Source: Aminobacter ciceronei
GTDB taxonomy: Bacteria; Pseudomonadota; Alphaproteobacteria; Rhizobiales; Rhizobiaceae
NCBI RefSeq assembly: GCF_014138625.1
Contig: NZ_JACJHY010000017.1
Location: 90,922 to 154,921 of the forward strand
DNA: 64,000 bases
Direction: 5' to 3'
The notes under the pieces were generated by a model. The model did no database searches, had not been told where the DNA came from, and worked only from the letters and a program-made list of their open reading frames with translations. This document shows positions 27,176 through 36,125 of the stretch, piece after piece (within the stretch, counting starts at the first letter, position 1; every line of letters begins with the position of its first letter). The position numbers and the translations under genes were made by a program.

Positions 27176-28051
27176 TCAGGCAACGACAAGCCTGCGAATG
27201 CGCCCGAGATCGGTGCCGATGAATGACTGCATGCCGATCGCCACCTGCTCCGGCGACATGGCGGCGACGAAGGCCTCGAACTGCATATCGGTCAGCGGCG
27301 TGCCGGTCCAGTGGACACGGCAGAACTCTTCCGCACCGACATAATGTCCGGCGCCATCGGCGACCTCGTCGACGAAGCGGCCATAGATCATGCATTCGGA
27401 GAACTTGCGTCGCGCGCTCACCGCCTCGACCCAATGCCGTCCGCTGACCTGTTCGATGCGGGCTAGCATGTCGCGCACCGACGACCGGCGCCAGGCGATC
27501 AGCGTCGAGATGTAGTCATGCGGCGAAATCTCGGGCGCGGCGATACCGAGCACAGCGGCAGCGTTGGCCGACCAGATGCGATGGTTGTCATGGCCGGGTT
27601 TCAGCAGCACGCCATCGCGCCGGAACAGCCTGAGCTTGCCGCTCAGCCAGAACCGGGCGCAATCGAAAGGCCTGAGGAAAGCCACGTCAGAATCGACGTA
27701 AACGAGGGTTTCCTGCTCGATGCGTTCAGCGATCGCCATGCGCCTGAGCTGCTGCACATGCCAGCCACGCAGCGGCGGCGCCTTGCGACTCAGCCAGACG
27801 CGGCGCTTGAACAGGCTCGTCGGATCGGGAATGTCGCGCAGCCAGGACGGCAAGAGCTCCCGCTCGTCGATGACCGTGCGGCGCTTGCCCTCGAGCTGCT
27901 GGAACAGCGCGAGGTCGCGGTGCTCGACCAGGAGATAGTGATGCGAGGCGCCGGTGACATGGCGATCGACGGTCTCGCACAGCAGGCGGCAGCGTTCAAA
28001 ATCAGCGGCGTAGCTCGCCGTGATCAGTGCAGCGTCCGGGGCTGGAGACAT
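27176..28051 (-). CDS. DUF6492 family protein (glycosyltransferase-like)
   Basis: A 291-aa cytoplasmic protein resembling the DUF6492 group found in rhizobial polysaccharide clusters. It has a nucleotide-sugar-type acidic motif, VYVDSDVAFLRPF (DxD), at about residue 115, and an N-terminal ALITASYAADFERC strand like a GT-A fold. The start is uncertain: ATG 28051 lies just inside the end of the WecG-like gene (stop region at 28063), while a TTG at 28066 would overlap it. It is the last gene of the three-gene minus-strand unit. The reaction is not established. Confidence 0.72.
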   Translation of the reverse strand: MSPAPDAALITASYAADFERCRLLCETVDRHVTGASHHYLLVEHRDLALFQQLEGKRRTVIDERELLPSWLRDIPDPTSLFKRRVWLSRKAPPLRGWHVQQLRRMAIAERIEQETLVYVDSDVAFLRPFDCARFWLSGKLRLFRRDGVLLKPGHDNHRIWSANAAAVLGIAAPEISPHDYISTLIAWRRSSVRDMLARIEQVSGRHWVEAVSARRKFSECMIYGRFVDEVADGAGHYVGAEEFCRVHWTGTPLTDMQFEAFVAAMSPEQVAIGMQSFIGTDLGRIRRLVVA

Positions 28052-28062
28052 GGCCTTGGCGT

Positions 28063-28833
28063 TCAAGACTGCCCTCCCCCACGGATCTTCTGGCGCAGCA
28101 CGCGAAACAGGAACAGCGGGTTGCCGACGACATAGCGCCGCCACAGCCGGCCCGGTTCGATGAGCAGGCGGAACAGCCACTCCAGGCGGAGCCGGCGCAC
28201 CCAGGCCGGCGCGCGCGGAACCGAGCCACTGAGGAAATCCAGCAGCGCGCCGACGGCAATCGGCAATGTGCAATGTTCAGGGCGCATGTACTGCGCGATC
28301 CACATTTCCTGGCGCGGCACCCCCATGGCAACAAGCAGGATGTCGGGGCGAAGGCTGCCGATGGCGGCGACGATCCCGGGCTCTTCCTGAGACGTGAAGA
28401 AGCCGTCATGGACGACGACGATCTTGTGATGCGGGGCGATCTGGCCCAGCCGCGCCGCCGCCCGCTCGGCATTGGCACGCTTGGCGCCCAGGAGTGCCAC
28501 GGTCAGCGGCTTGTCGCTCGCCTTCAAGAGGTCGGGGACGAAATCCGTGCCGTTGAGATTGTCAGGGAACGGCGCGCCATAGAGCCAGCGCGCGGCGATG
28601 TCGACACCGATGCCGTCCGCCAGCACGAGAAAGCCGTTCAGGACGGCGGCGAAATCCTTGTCGGAACAGGCGATGTTGGCGTTGTGGGCATTGAGGAAGC
28701 TGACCTTGGTGAAGCTCCTGTCCCTGATCTTCTCAGTGAGCAGCGAGATCGCCTCGTCGCGCCGCAAGCTGGCGACCCGGATACCAAGAATGCTGCGGTA
28801 GGATGCGGCCGCTTCCGAAATCGTCATGCTCAC
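28063..28833 (-). CDS. WecG/TagA/CpsF family glycosyltransferase
   Basis: A 256-aa glycosyltransferase of family GT26. Recognisable motifs are SFLNAHNANIA, VLADGIGVDIAARW (the conserved catalytic Asp), LNGTDFVPDLL and the MGVPRQEMWIA segment. Members add a sugar such as N-acetylmannosaminuronate or glucose to a lipid-linked intermediate. The GTG at 28833 overlaps the stop of the upstream transferase by 4 bases (translational coupling); an ATG six bases later is an alternative. Part of the surface-polysaccharide operon. Confidence 0.9.
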   Translation of the reverse strand: MSMTISEAAASYRSILGIRVASLRRDEAISLLTEKIRDRSFTKVSFLNAHNANIACSDKDFAAVLNGFLVLADGIGVDIAARWLYGAPFPDNLNGTDFVPDLLKASDKPLTVALLGAKRANAERAAARLGQIAPHHKIVVVHDGFFTSQEEPGIVAAIGSLRPDILLVAMGVPRQEMWIAQYMRPEHCTLPIAVGALLDFLSGSVPRAPAWVRRLRLEWLFRLLIEPGRLWRRYVVGNPLFLFRVLRQKIRGGGQS

Positions 28834-30008
28834 GCCGCCACCTCATGTGCGCCCGCGCCAAGCCGGGCAACGCCACCTGCCACTGCCAGGTCGAGCGCGG
28901 CGATCTGCCGGCGATGGAAGTCCGAACCGTCGACTTCAGCGACCTTCTGATCGACGGTTCGTTCAAGCGCCCTGGCGAAGGCTACGGGATCGTCGGTCAT
29001 GGTGCAATTGGCCGGCTTGTAGGCGATGCCACGCAGCGAATGCGCGGTTGCCACCGACGGCAGGCCGAGTTCGAACGTCTCGATCGTCTTGAGCTGGACG
29101 CCGCTGCCCGAGGTGCTGATGAGCGGGATGACGGCGGCGCTGCGCACAAAGGCCTGGGCATCGGGCACGCGGCCGACAAATGTGACGCCGGGATGTGGCG
29201 AGGACACCCCTGCGGGAACACTGCCGGCGATCCGGATGCGGAAATCGTTGCGCAGGTGCGGCACGACCTTGCCGAGGAACCAGTCCAGGCCGATGCGATT
29301 CGGCTCCCAGGTCCAGGTACCGATGAGCGCTGCATCGCAGTCGATGTCGCGCTTGCCCTGGTGTGCCGGAAGCTGTGACCGAGTGACCAGCGGCAGCGCC
29401 ACCGAGCGTGTGTCGGAGGCAACGCCCAATTCGGCGCGATCCTCGTCGGCGAGTGTGAAGACGAAGCGCGCATTGCGACACAGACGCCTTTCAATGACTT
29501 CGAGCAATCTTGCCTCGCGGCGAAACAGCAGGCGTTGAAACGCGCCGTTGGCGGCACGCGCGTTCTCGGCGGCCGAGCGGAATTCGACATTGTGCGCGAC
29601 GAAGATCGAAGGCCGGTCCTGAAACAGGCTTTCGAACGCCGCCGCCATCTGGACCGAATTGAGGATGTAGCCATCGAACGGTCCCGCCGCCGCGATCGCC
29701 TGCCGCACCGTCTCATCGGAGACGATGCGCAGCTTGGCCGAAGCGAAAGTCAGCCCGGAGGCAACCGCATTCGCCAGCCAGCCCAGCTTGCGCTGCAAGG
29801 GGGCGACATCGGTGCGCACGTCGAGCGAGCCGAGCAGGATCGTGTTTTCGGGGTCTGACGGCGGTTTGCCCGGCCAGCCGAAGCCAAGCACGGTCACGCG
29901 CACGCCGGCCCGGCGCAGCGCATCGATGATCGCCTGGTTGGCGATCTCGTAGCCCGACGAGAGTGCTCCGTCAGGCACGATGGATGTGGCAAACAGCAGA
30001 TGCATCAC
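28830..30008 (-). CDS. Glycosyltransferase family 4-like protein
   Basis: A 392-aa GT-B-fold enzyme. The N-terminal domain begins HLLFATSIVPDGALSSGYE, and the C-terminal nucleotide-sugar domain has LIGTWTWEPNRIGLDWFL, FVGRVPDAQAFV and the SGSGVQLKTIETFELGLP motif with the conserved Glu that contacts the donor. It probably adds one sugar of the repeat unit on the cytoplasmic face. It is the first gene of a minus-strand unit with the WecG-like and DUF6492 genes and is divergent from a family-2 transferase, sharing a 164-base promoter region. Donor and acceptor are unknown. Confidence 0.87.
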   Translation of the reverse strand: MMHLLFATSIVPDGALSSGYEIANQAIIDALRRAGVRVTVLGFGWPGKPPSDPENTILLGSLDVRTDVAPLQRKLGWLANAVASGLTFASAKLRIVSDETVRQAIAAAGPFDGYILNSVQMAAAFESLFQDRPSIFVAHNVEFRSAAENARAANGAFQRLLFRREARLLEVIERRLCRNARFVFTLADEDRAELGVASDTRSVALPLVTRSQLPAHQGKRDIDCDAALIGTWTWEPNRIGLDWFLGKVVPHLRNDFRIRIAGSVPAGVSSPHPGVTFVGRVPDAQAFVRSAAVIPLISTSGSGVQLKTIETFELGLPSVATAHSLRGIAYKPANCTMTDDPVAFARALERTVDQKVAEVDGSDFHRRQIAALDLAVAGGVARLGAGAHEVAA

Positions 30009-30172
30009 GACAGTTCCTGCCTATGCCCTAACAAAGCGCGGTGAAGTCTTCATTAAGCAATTTCAGCCGCTTGTGGAACCTGCCCGGCAATCCGCAGTTT
30101 GCTTCCGGCGTGTTTAACTGAGCGTTATGGCGCCCATGATAGCGAAGAGGCATCAATAACCGGCAGCTTGTC

Positions 30173-31171
30173 ATGAATGCTATACCTCCACTCAAGTCCG
30201 TGACCATTGCCGGCACTTCGCCTGCACTGGCAGTGGACGACGTCGAGGTGGTGGTCACGCTGCCAACCTTTCGTCGGCCACAGCAAGTTCTGGCAACGCT
30301 CGATTCGCTGGCCAGGCAAAAGACCACGCGCCGGTTCGCCGTCATCGTCATGGAGAATGACGACGAAGGCAACGAAGGCATGCACGCTGCCTTGCCGCTG
30401 TTTGAAAGCGGGGCGATGCGCGGGCTGGTCATCGTCGCACATGAACGCGGCAATTGCAGCGCCTACAATGCCGGCTGGCACACCGCCTTGCTGCGCTTTC
30501 CGAATTTCTCGCGGCTGCTGGTCATCGATGACGACGAGCTGGCCGATCCGATGTGGCTCGAAACCATGTGCCTGGCTGCCGAACGCCTCGGCGTCGACAT
30601 CGTCGGTGGGCCGCAGGTGCCAGTCTTTTCAGATCCCGGGCATCAGGTCTGGGCGACACATCCGGTGTTTGCCCCGCCCTATTCCGTCACCGGTGAGGTC
30701 GGCGCGCTCTACTCCTCGGGAAACCTGCTGGTCAGCCGCAACGTGCTTCTGGCCATGGGCCCACCCCATCTCGACCTGCGCTTCAACTTCATGGGCGGCG
30801 GCGACTCGGATTTCCTGAGCCGCTCGTCACAGAAGGGTTTCAAGCTCGGCTGGTGCGCGGAAGCAAAGCTGTTCGAGACGGTTCCGGCACGGCGCACCGA
30901 GGCCGACTGGATCCGGGCACGCGGCCTGCGCAACGGCGTCATCTCGACGCTCGTCGCCAAGAAGAAATATGCCGGCACGCCGTTCGCCAACACACGCGTC
31001 TTCCTGAAAAGCCTGGCGCTGCTTGGCGCCTCGCCATTACGTGCAATGAAGCGCCTTATCGAGACCGGATCGCCATCGGTCGCCGTGTACCCGATCCATG
31101 TGGCGCTTGGCCGTGTGATGGCCGAATTTGGTTATGCCAATGAGCAGTATCGTCAGCCCGAGAAGAACTGA
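30173..31171 (+). CDS. Glycosyltransferase family 2
   Basis: A 332-aa GT-A enzyme. It has VEVVVTLPTFRRPQQVLATL near residue 24 (first strand), AVIVMENDDEG, the metal-binding VIDDDELAD motif near residue 120 and GGGDSDF near 205, the typical spacing of GT2 enzymes. The C-terminal 100 residues are basic and may lie near the membrane. It overlaps the next gene (Wzy-like) by 32 bases, so the two are co-expressed. Probably adds a sugar to the repeat unit. Confidence 0.88.
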   Translation: MNAIPPLKSVTIAGTSPALAVDDVEVVVTLPTFRRPQQVLATLDSLARQKTTRRFAVIVMENDDEGNEGMHAALPLFESGAMRGLVIVAHERGNCSAYNAGWHTALLRFPNFSRLLVIDDDELADPMWLETMCLAAERLGVDIVGGPQVPVFSDPGHQVWATHPVFAPPYSVTGEVGALYSSGNLLVSRNVLLAMGPPHLDLRFNFMGGGDSDFLSRSSQKGFKLGWCAEAKLFETVPARRTEADWIRARGLRNGVISTLVAKKKYAGTPFANTRVFLKSLALLGASPLRAMKRLIETGSPSVAVYPIHVALGRVMAEFGYANEQYRQPEKN

Positions 31172-32453
31172 CGCGCCGCCGCTGACGGCGGCGTTCACGG
31201 CATCGGGCGTCGCCACCGCGATCGCGACGATGGTGCTGACCATCGTCATCGTTTCGTTCAGGCCGTTCCAGCCGGCGGGCGCCGGTGCGATCGAAGGCGG
31301 CGACATCGTCAACCAGTTGGGCTTCGGATCGCTCGGCGCCTTCGCCATGTTTGCGTTGGTGACCATGGCCAATCCGGCCCGGTTGCGCGCCATTGTCGGG
31401 CTGCCCTGGATCGTCCTGCTGTGCTTCTTCCTGATATCGGTCGGTGAAGCCGCCGACCCCAATGCAGCGTTCCGGGCGGCAAGTTTCACCCTCATCGGCA
31501 TCACCGCCATGGCAACCGTGCTTGCCTTGCCGCGCGATGGCGATTCCTTCTCGACCGTGCTGATTGTCGCCGGCTTTCTCATCGTCGGGCTGAGCTACGC
31601 CGGCGTCATCCTGTATCCCAGCGTGGCGATCCACGGCGCCGACGGCTTCGAGCCCGAGCATTCCGGCTTGTGGCGCGGCGCCTTCAGCCACAAGAACATC
31701 GCAGCGCCCGTCATGGCCTGCTTCAGCTTCGCCGGCATCTACCTGATCCGAAGGCATTGGCGCTGGTCGGGTTACATCCTTTTGGCCATGTCGATGTTCT
31801 TCATGGTGCACACCGGATCGAAGACGACGGCCGGGCTGGTGCCGCTGTCGATCATGCTCGTGCTTCTGCCCGGAATGATCGGCATGCGGCTCGGCACGCC
31901 GCTGCTGTTTGCGCTGGCCGTCGTCGGCACGGCATTCGCCACGCTCGGCATCGTCTTCATCGAACCGCTGCAGCAGCTTGCCGCGCACCATTTTCCCGAA
32001 CTCACCTACACCGGGCGCACGACTGTCTGGGCCTTCGCTGGCGAGATGATCGCCAAGAAGCCGTGGTTTGGATACGGCTATGAGAGCTTCTGGCGCACGC
32101 CGCTGGTGACCGGAATCGGCCATGCCTACGACCAGGGCTGGGACATCCGCTTCATCGTGCACGGCCACAACGGCTATATCGACATCGCAGTGACCATGGG
32201 CCTGCCCGCGCTTGCCGCCGCCGTCTATGTCTTCCTGATCGCGCCGCTGCGCGACTACATGCGCATCCCGCTCTACAAGGAGAACGTCTTCCTCGGCGAC
32301 TTCTTCATGATGGTGGTGCTGTTCACCGCGCTCAATGCCTTCCTCGAAAGCTTCTTCTTCCGCCGCATCGACCCGGTCTGGATGTTCTTCGTCTTCGGTG
32401 TCCTGGGGCTGCGCATGGTCTCGCGCATGGTCATCCACAAGAACACCGGCTGA
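31140..32453 (+). CDS. O-antigen ligase / polysaccharide polymerase (Wzy/ExoQ-like)
   Basis: A membrane protein of about 437 aa with 10-12 hydrophobic segments and the long periplasmic loop typical of the O-antigen ligase/polymerase superfamily. ITYTGRTTVWAF-like sequence (here LTYTGRTTVWAF) precedes a conserved NGYIDIAVTMGLPAL region after HGHNG, a pattern shared with ExoQ. It probably polymerises the repeat units exported by the flippase. The ATG at 31140 overlaps the preceding transferase gene; TTG 31128 and ATG 31134 are alternatives. It is the last gene of the polysaccharide cluster. Confidence 0.85.
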   Translation: MSSIVSPRRTDAPPLTAAFTASGVATAIATMVLTIVIVSFRPFQPAGAGAIEGGDIVNQLGFGSLGAFAMFALVTMANPARLRAIVGLPWIVLLCFFLISVGEAADPNAAFRAASFTLIGITAMATVLALPRDGDSFSTVLIVAGFLIVGLSYAGVILYPSVAIHGADGFEPEHSGLWRGAFSHKNIAAPVMACFSFAGIYLIRRHWRWSGYILLAMSMFFMVHTGSKTTAGLVPLSIMLVLLPGMIGMRLGTPLLFALAVVGTAFATLGIVFIEPLQQLAAHHFPELTYTGRTTVWAFAGEMIAKKPWFGYGYESFWRTPLVTGIGHAYDQGWDIRFIVHGHNGYIDIAVTMGLPALAAAVYVFLIAPLRDYMRIPLYKENVFLGDFFMMVVLFTALNAFLESFFFRRIDPVWMFFVFGVLGLRMVSRMVIHKNTG

Positions 32454-32552
32454 CGGAACGCGCTTGCTCCGCTCCGGCGGCCACGCCATTCGGAGATGGT
32501 ATGATGTTGGATTAATCGCGCCTGCAATGACACTACGCAGCCTGTTGCCAGC

Positions 32553-32891
32553 CTAATAGCAGGTCATGCTGCTCAAAGCGCTATGACAGTTACTCCTGTT
32601 TGAACTCTCTGTAGACCTGCATCGGTCACGACAGCCAAATTGGTCGGTACTCGAACTACAACCACTTTCGCAGGCAGAGAATCCTGAACTTGCATTGCTT
32701 AAGCAACGAGCCAGCGTGTCAGCCTTGTTGCGCTCGCACTCCCGCCTTCTTGCCTCTTCCGCTTGCCGTCTCTGCTCGTTGCTCTGAGCCAGCTGAAAAG
32801 CGCCGTCGGCCGCGAACGCTTCCACGCGACTGAGTTGAACCAGTCCAACAGTCAACTGAAGATGAAGCAAAACCATGATAAAAAACTTCAT
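32553..32891 (-). CDS. Small cysteine-rich exported protein
   Basis: A 112-aa protein with a Sec signal peptide (KFFIMVLLHLQLTVGLVQL, cleavage near EAFA-AD). The mature part is charged and then cysteine-rich: the last 65 residues hold about nine Cys spaced as in disulfide-stabilised peptides (ACESGCSSS, FGCRDRCRS, SNCHSA, MTCY). GC content is clearly below that of the core genes, so it is likely horizontally acquired. It stands alone between the polysaccharide cluster and the next two accessory genes. No family recognised. Confidence 0.55.
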   Translation of the reverse strand: MKFFIMVLLHLQLTVGLVQLSRVEAFAADGAFQLAQSNEQRRQAEEARRRECERNKADTLARCLSNASSGFSACESGCSSSTDQFGCRDRCRSTESSNRSNCHSALSSMTCY

Positions 32892-33183
32892 GTTTACCCC
32901 TCTTGTCAGCATTCGGATACGCTCTTCCACTATAGCTGTTATTTGATTTCAGCGCATCCGACAGCGTTACCCTGGCGTTTGCCATGCCGGACCGTAGCGT
33001 GAACGAACTGAAAAAGGACTGTTCAGCGCACGCATTACAGACCGTTGGTGCGAAGTGCGACCGATGGGGCTGTCCCCGTGGTGTTGAGCCGACTTTACCA
33101 CGCTAGCCTGATGCTACCGTGAAACCTTGTTACATGGTATGTTTCCTGAACAAGTGCAGGGAACTTAGCTATGAGCGCAACAG

Positions 33184-33675
33184 GTGAGGCCTCAGACTTC
33201 GGACCGTATATTCTCGTTTGCAATAGCAATCGCGATTATTGTCGTGACCTACACGCTATATTCTGTGTTGAACCACGATCCGACATCAGCTCTTCCTGAT
33301 GTTCGTGGAGATAAGATTGCTGAAAGTGACCTGCAGGTCAGAATCGCCTCTGCTGAGGTTACGAGAGAGACCGTATCGTACCTTGTAAGTCTTACATTCG
33401 CACTTTCGGCAGTTATCACTTTTCTTATCAAAGATGGATTGGGAAGCAAGCCACTACGAAAGGCCACCAATCTTGTCCTTTCTTCTATTGCCGTTTTCTT
33501 CATCGTTCGAAGCCTGCAATATGCATATGACGCTTACGGCATGATCGCTATCCAGCTGTCGGATGGCTATTTCCTGATTTCACGAGTCCATGACGTCATC
33601 GCATCCCAAGCGCGCAACCTTCTCGGCACTCTGGTTGTCGCCATATTGCTAATCGTTAGTGTCAAATTCAGTTGA
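33184..33675 (+). CDS. Small integral membrane protein, unknown
   Basis: A protein of about 163 aa with four hydrophobic segments (around residues 9-28, 65-84, 96-113 and 142-160) and short polar loops, and no recognisable domain. The start is a GTG at 33184 without a strong Shine-Dalgarno, so the true start may differ. The codon use is AT-richer than the neighbouring core genes. It ends 13 bases before the next gene, suggesting a two-gene unit. Confidence 0.6.
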   Translation: MRPQTSDRIFSFAIAIAIIVVTYTLYSVLNHDPTSALPDVRGDKIAESDLQVRIASAEVTRETVSYLVSLTFALSAVITFLIKDGLGSKPLRKATNLVLSSIAVFFIVRSLQYAYDAYGMIAIQLSDGYFLISRVHDVIASQARNLLGTLVVAILLIVSVKFS

Positions 33676-33688
33676 AAGAGGTGCATCA

Positions 33689-34582
33689 ATGAGCAGTGCT
33701 CCCGCTCGAGGACGACCTCGCACATGGATAATCGTGGCTTTATTGATGCTTTTGGCAAATCCGCGCCTGATCCATGCCCAAGAAGCTTTTGACACCTTAC
33801 GCGTAGAGATCGATCCCAATGTCCAGGTGGACAAACTTCCTCCGCTTGTATTCGTGAACGGAACATTGGCTGCCGCCATTGAAGGCTTGACATCTGTCCC
33901 GAGCGAATCTGAATCCGTTATAGAGGTTGGCTTACCTCAAGCCCGACAGCCGCTGTACAGCTTCAAAATTGGCCCCGAGCAAATCGAGAAGAAGCTGGTA
34001 AGCGTTGTCATGACTACTTACGCATCAAAGGACGGAAGTCCCGATCAAGTTTGGACAAACGTCCTCATACATCCCAACGTGAAAGAGGATGTTCCTCTCC
34101 GGCGCGCCGAAACTGGGGAGTTTGAGATCACACTTCCGGCTATGCCTTACGCTGGTTTCTCCGAGACCCTTGCGAAGTTTGGCCTCAACTCGACCAGTGC
34201 AAACTGGATCGAGGCCATCCCAGACGTCAACGACATGAGCAAGCAGTCAGGGATATTGCATTTGTCGCAGACAATCGGTGACACCGCCACAACCTGGTCT
34301 GGGTCTTACAGCACAGCATTACGGGCTTCTTGGCCACCGCCTGCCTATGAGGTGAGAGACTGGAAAATCACCTCCACACCTGTCGGCGCTACCATCTTCA
34401 CCCAACATGGGCATGAAGGAAACACCAATCGAACTGTGACGCTGCCAAATCTGTCTGAGACCTACGTAACTCTGAGGTTGGACGGCTACCTTGATTGCCC
34501 ACATACGCAGTGTTCCAAAATGGACAGGGGCGGTTACATCGACTTGAATTGCACACTGAAGAAGCCAAAAAAGAAGAAATGA
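33689..34582 (+). CDS. Exported PEGA-like hypothetical protein
   Basis: A 297-aa protein with a Sec signal peptide (RTWIIVALLMLLANPRLIHA, cleavage HAQ). The C-terminal 75 residues have the PEGA-type pattern, a beta-strand pair with VGATIF and VTLRLDGYLDC, ending in a Lys-rich tail (KKPKKKK). The middle is beta-rich without recognisable family. A purine-rich Shine-Dalgarno (GAAAGAGGTG) precedes the ATG. It pairs with the upstream membrane protein and, like it, has lower GC than the genome, so the two look like one acquired unit, perhaps a surface-anchored complex. Confidence 0.65.
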   Translation: MSSAPARGRPRTWIIVALLMLLANPRLIHAQEAFDTLRVEIDPNVQVDKLPPLVFVNGTLAAAIEGLTSVPSESESVIEVGLPQARQPLYSFKIGPEQIEKKLVSVVMTTYASKDGSPDQVWTNVLIHPNVKEDVPLRRAETGEFEITLPAMPYAGFSETLAKFGLNSTSANWIEAIPDVNDMSKQSGILHLSQTIGDTATTWSGSYSTALRASWPPPAYEVRDWKITSTPVGATIFTQHGHEGNTNRTVTLPNLSETYVTLRLDGYLDCPHTQCSKMDRGGYIDLNCTLKKPKKKK

Positions 34583-34604
34583 CGAAGGGCTTCGATCTCG
34601 CTGA

Positions 34605-34889
34605 TTGATCGACGCCGCTAAGCTTTCTTTTCAGCTCAGAGCACCCGTGGCTGATGTCGTCGCAAACCTACTGCGCGGGAAATGTCCCGACTGGAGCTTG
34701 CTGAGTGGCCGATACCTTGCCCGCTTGGATCAAAAGGTCCTGTCCGGGCTTCACCATGTCGTAGGTGACTCCTGCGCGCTTGTGCGCGTCACCGACGCCT
34801 TCATGGACGTGGCCCCCGCCGAAGCCGGCCTGCATGGCGGCATCACCTTCACCAATGCCTTCACCAGGGTGCTGGACCACACACGCTGA
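34605..34889 (+). pseudogene. Possible gene remnant upstream of proC
   Basis: A 94-codon frame whose first half has AT-rich, random-looking codons and whose second half switches to GC-rich core-type codons (from about 34,763: VTDAFMDVAPAEAG, HGGITFTNAF). This suggests that the 3' end of a core gene survives and that the 5' end was replaced by the AT-rich insert to its left. No start or ribosome site is convincing. The LHGGITFT segment recalls a motif in some phage-type hypothetical proteins but is too short to assign. Confidence 0.3.
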
Positions 34890-34954
34890 AGTGGCGTTGC
34901 ACCCTTCCGCATGGCTCCAAGACGGTCTATGTCAGTTCTGTTCGGAGGCTTTGC

Positions 34955-35770
34955 ATGACCATCAGACTGATCCTCGCCGGCTGCGGCAACATGGGCTACG
35001 CCATGCTCACGGGCTGGCTCAACTCGGGCAAGCTCGCGCCCGAGGAAACATTCGTTGTCGAGCCCAATGCGGAGCTGCGCGCCCGTGCCGCCGATCTCGG
35101 CAGCCGTGTCGCCTCGGAAGTCGGTGGCGTTCCCGCCGATGCGGATCCTGGGATCGTCGTCATCGCCGTCAAGCCGCAGGTCATCCGCGAAGTCACTGCC
35201 GGCTATCGCCGCTTCGGCAACGGCAAGGCGACCTTCGTCTCGGTCGCCGCGGGCACGCCGGTGGCCACCTTCGCCGACATCCTCGGCAGCCATACGCCGA
35301 TCGCGCGCTGCATGCCAAATACGCCAGCAGCCATCGGCAAGGGCATGATGGTTGTCTATTCCAACGAGCACGTCTCGGAAGCGGCCAAGGAAGTTGTCGG
35401 CGACCTTCTGTCGGCCAGCGGCGAAGTCGCCACCATCGCCGACGAGGGCCTGATGGATGCGGTCACCGCCGTCTCAGGTTCGGGCCCGGCCTATATCTTC
35501 CATTTCATCGAGTGCCTGACGGCAGCGGCTGAAAATGCCGGTCTGCCACCGAAGACGGCAGCGCTTCTGGCCATGCAGACCGTCTATGGCGCGGCGAGCC
35601 TAGCCGCCGAAAGCCGCGAGGATCCGGCCGTGCTGCGCCGCCAGGTGACCAGCCCGAACGGCACGACGGCGGCGGCGCTGGGCGTGCTGATGGGTGACGA
35701 TCGCCTCAAGACCCTGCTCACCGAAGCTGTCGAAGCGGCCCGGCTGCGCTCGATCGAACTCGGCAAATAG
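34955..35770 (+). CDS. proC: Pyrroline-5-carboxylate reductase
   Basis: A 271-aa enzyme for the last step of proline synthesis, reducing pyrroline-5-carboxylate with NAD(P)H. The Rossmann motif LAGCGNMGYAMLTGWL is at about residues 7-22. VVIAVKPQ, RCMPNTPAAIGKGM and the signature SGSGPAYIFHFIECL are all in place. The C-terminal dimerisation part contains LRRQVTSPNGTT. Standard length. It is convergent with the ModE-like gene, whose stop is adjacent. Confidence 0.96.
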   Translation: MTIRLILAGCGNMGYAMLTGWLNSGKLAPEETFVVEPNAELRARAADLGSRVASEVGGVPADADPGIVVIAVKPQVIREVTAGYRRFGNGKATFVSVAAGTPVATFADILGSHTPIARCMPNTPAAIGKGMMVVYSNEHVSEAAKEVVGDLLSASGEVATIADEGLMDAVTAVSGSGPAYIFHFIECLTAAAENAGLPPKTAALLAMQTVYGAASLAAESREDPAVLRRQVTSPNGTTAAALGVLMGDDRLKTLLTEAVEAARLRSIELGK

Positions 35771-36112
35771 CTACTTCGCGTCAGCTTCGGCCTGCAGCGC
35801 CTCGACATAGGGCGCTGCCGCCGCGTGGACCGCGCGCTCCATGTCGCGGAACCGGCGCACGACGTCTTCGCCGACAGGCGTAAGCTCTGCGCCGCCGCCA
35901 TGCTTGCCGCCGGTCTTGGCGGCCACCAGCGGCTTGCCGAACATATCCTTCATCTCTTCGACCAGGTCCCAGGCGCGCTTGTAGGACATTTCCATCGCGC
36001 GGGCCGCAGCCGAGATCGAACCGGTGGCGGCGATCTGCTCGAGCAGTTCGACCTTGCCCGGACCGAGACGTCCCGTCGGGTCGAGATAAAGTCGCAAGGT
36101 CAGAGATGGCAT
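35771..36112 (-). CDS. ModE-like winged-helix regulator
   Basis: A 113-aa protein matching the N-terminal DNA-binding domain of ModE. It has the HTH stretch LLEQIAATGSISAAARAM and the SYKRAWDLVEEMKDMF motif, then a GGKHGGGAELTPVGE wing. The molybdate-binding TOBE/Mop domains are absent, so it either senses indirectly or acts as a short LysR-like ModE homologue as in several alphaproteobacteria. It sits immediately downstream of modC and is probably in the same transcript, and a Mo-box-like dyad lies upstream of modA. Confidence in target is moderate. Confidence 0.85.
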   Translation of the reverse strand: MPSLTLRLYLDPTGRLGPGKVELLEQIAATGSISAAARAMEMSYKRAWDLVEEMKDMFGKPLVAAKTGGKHGGGAELTPVGEDVVRRFRDMERAVHAAAAPYVEALQAEADAK

Positions 36113-36125
36113 CGGCTCGCTCCAG

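Noticed and set aside
33171..33300. ATG-initiated 43-codon frame overlapping the membrane-protein gene
   Set aside because: It has no membrane segment or family and conflicts with the longer membrane-protein frame, which has four clear hydrophobic segments.
34668..34880. Minus-strand ORF before proC
   Set aside because: No ribosome site and no family; the plus strand shows the GC-rich third-position bias instead.
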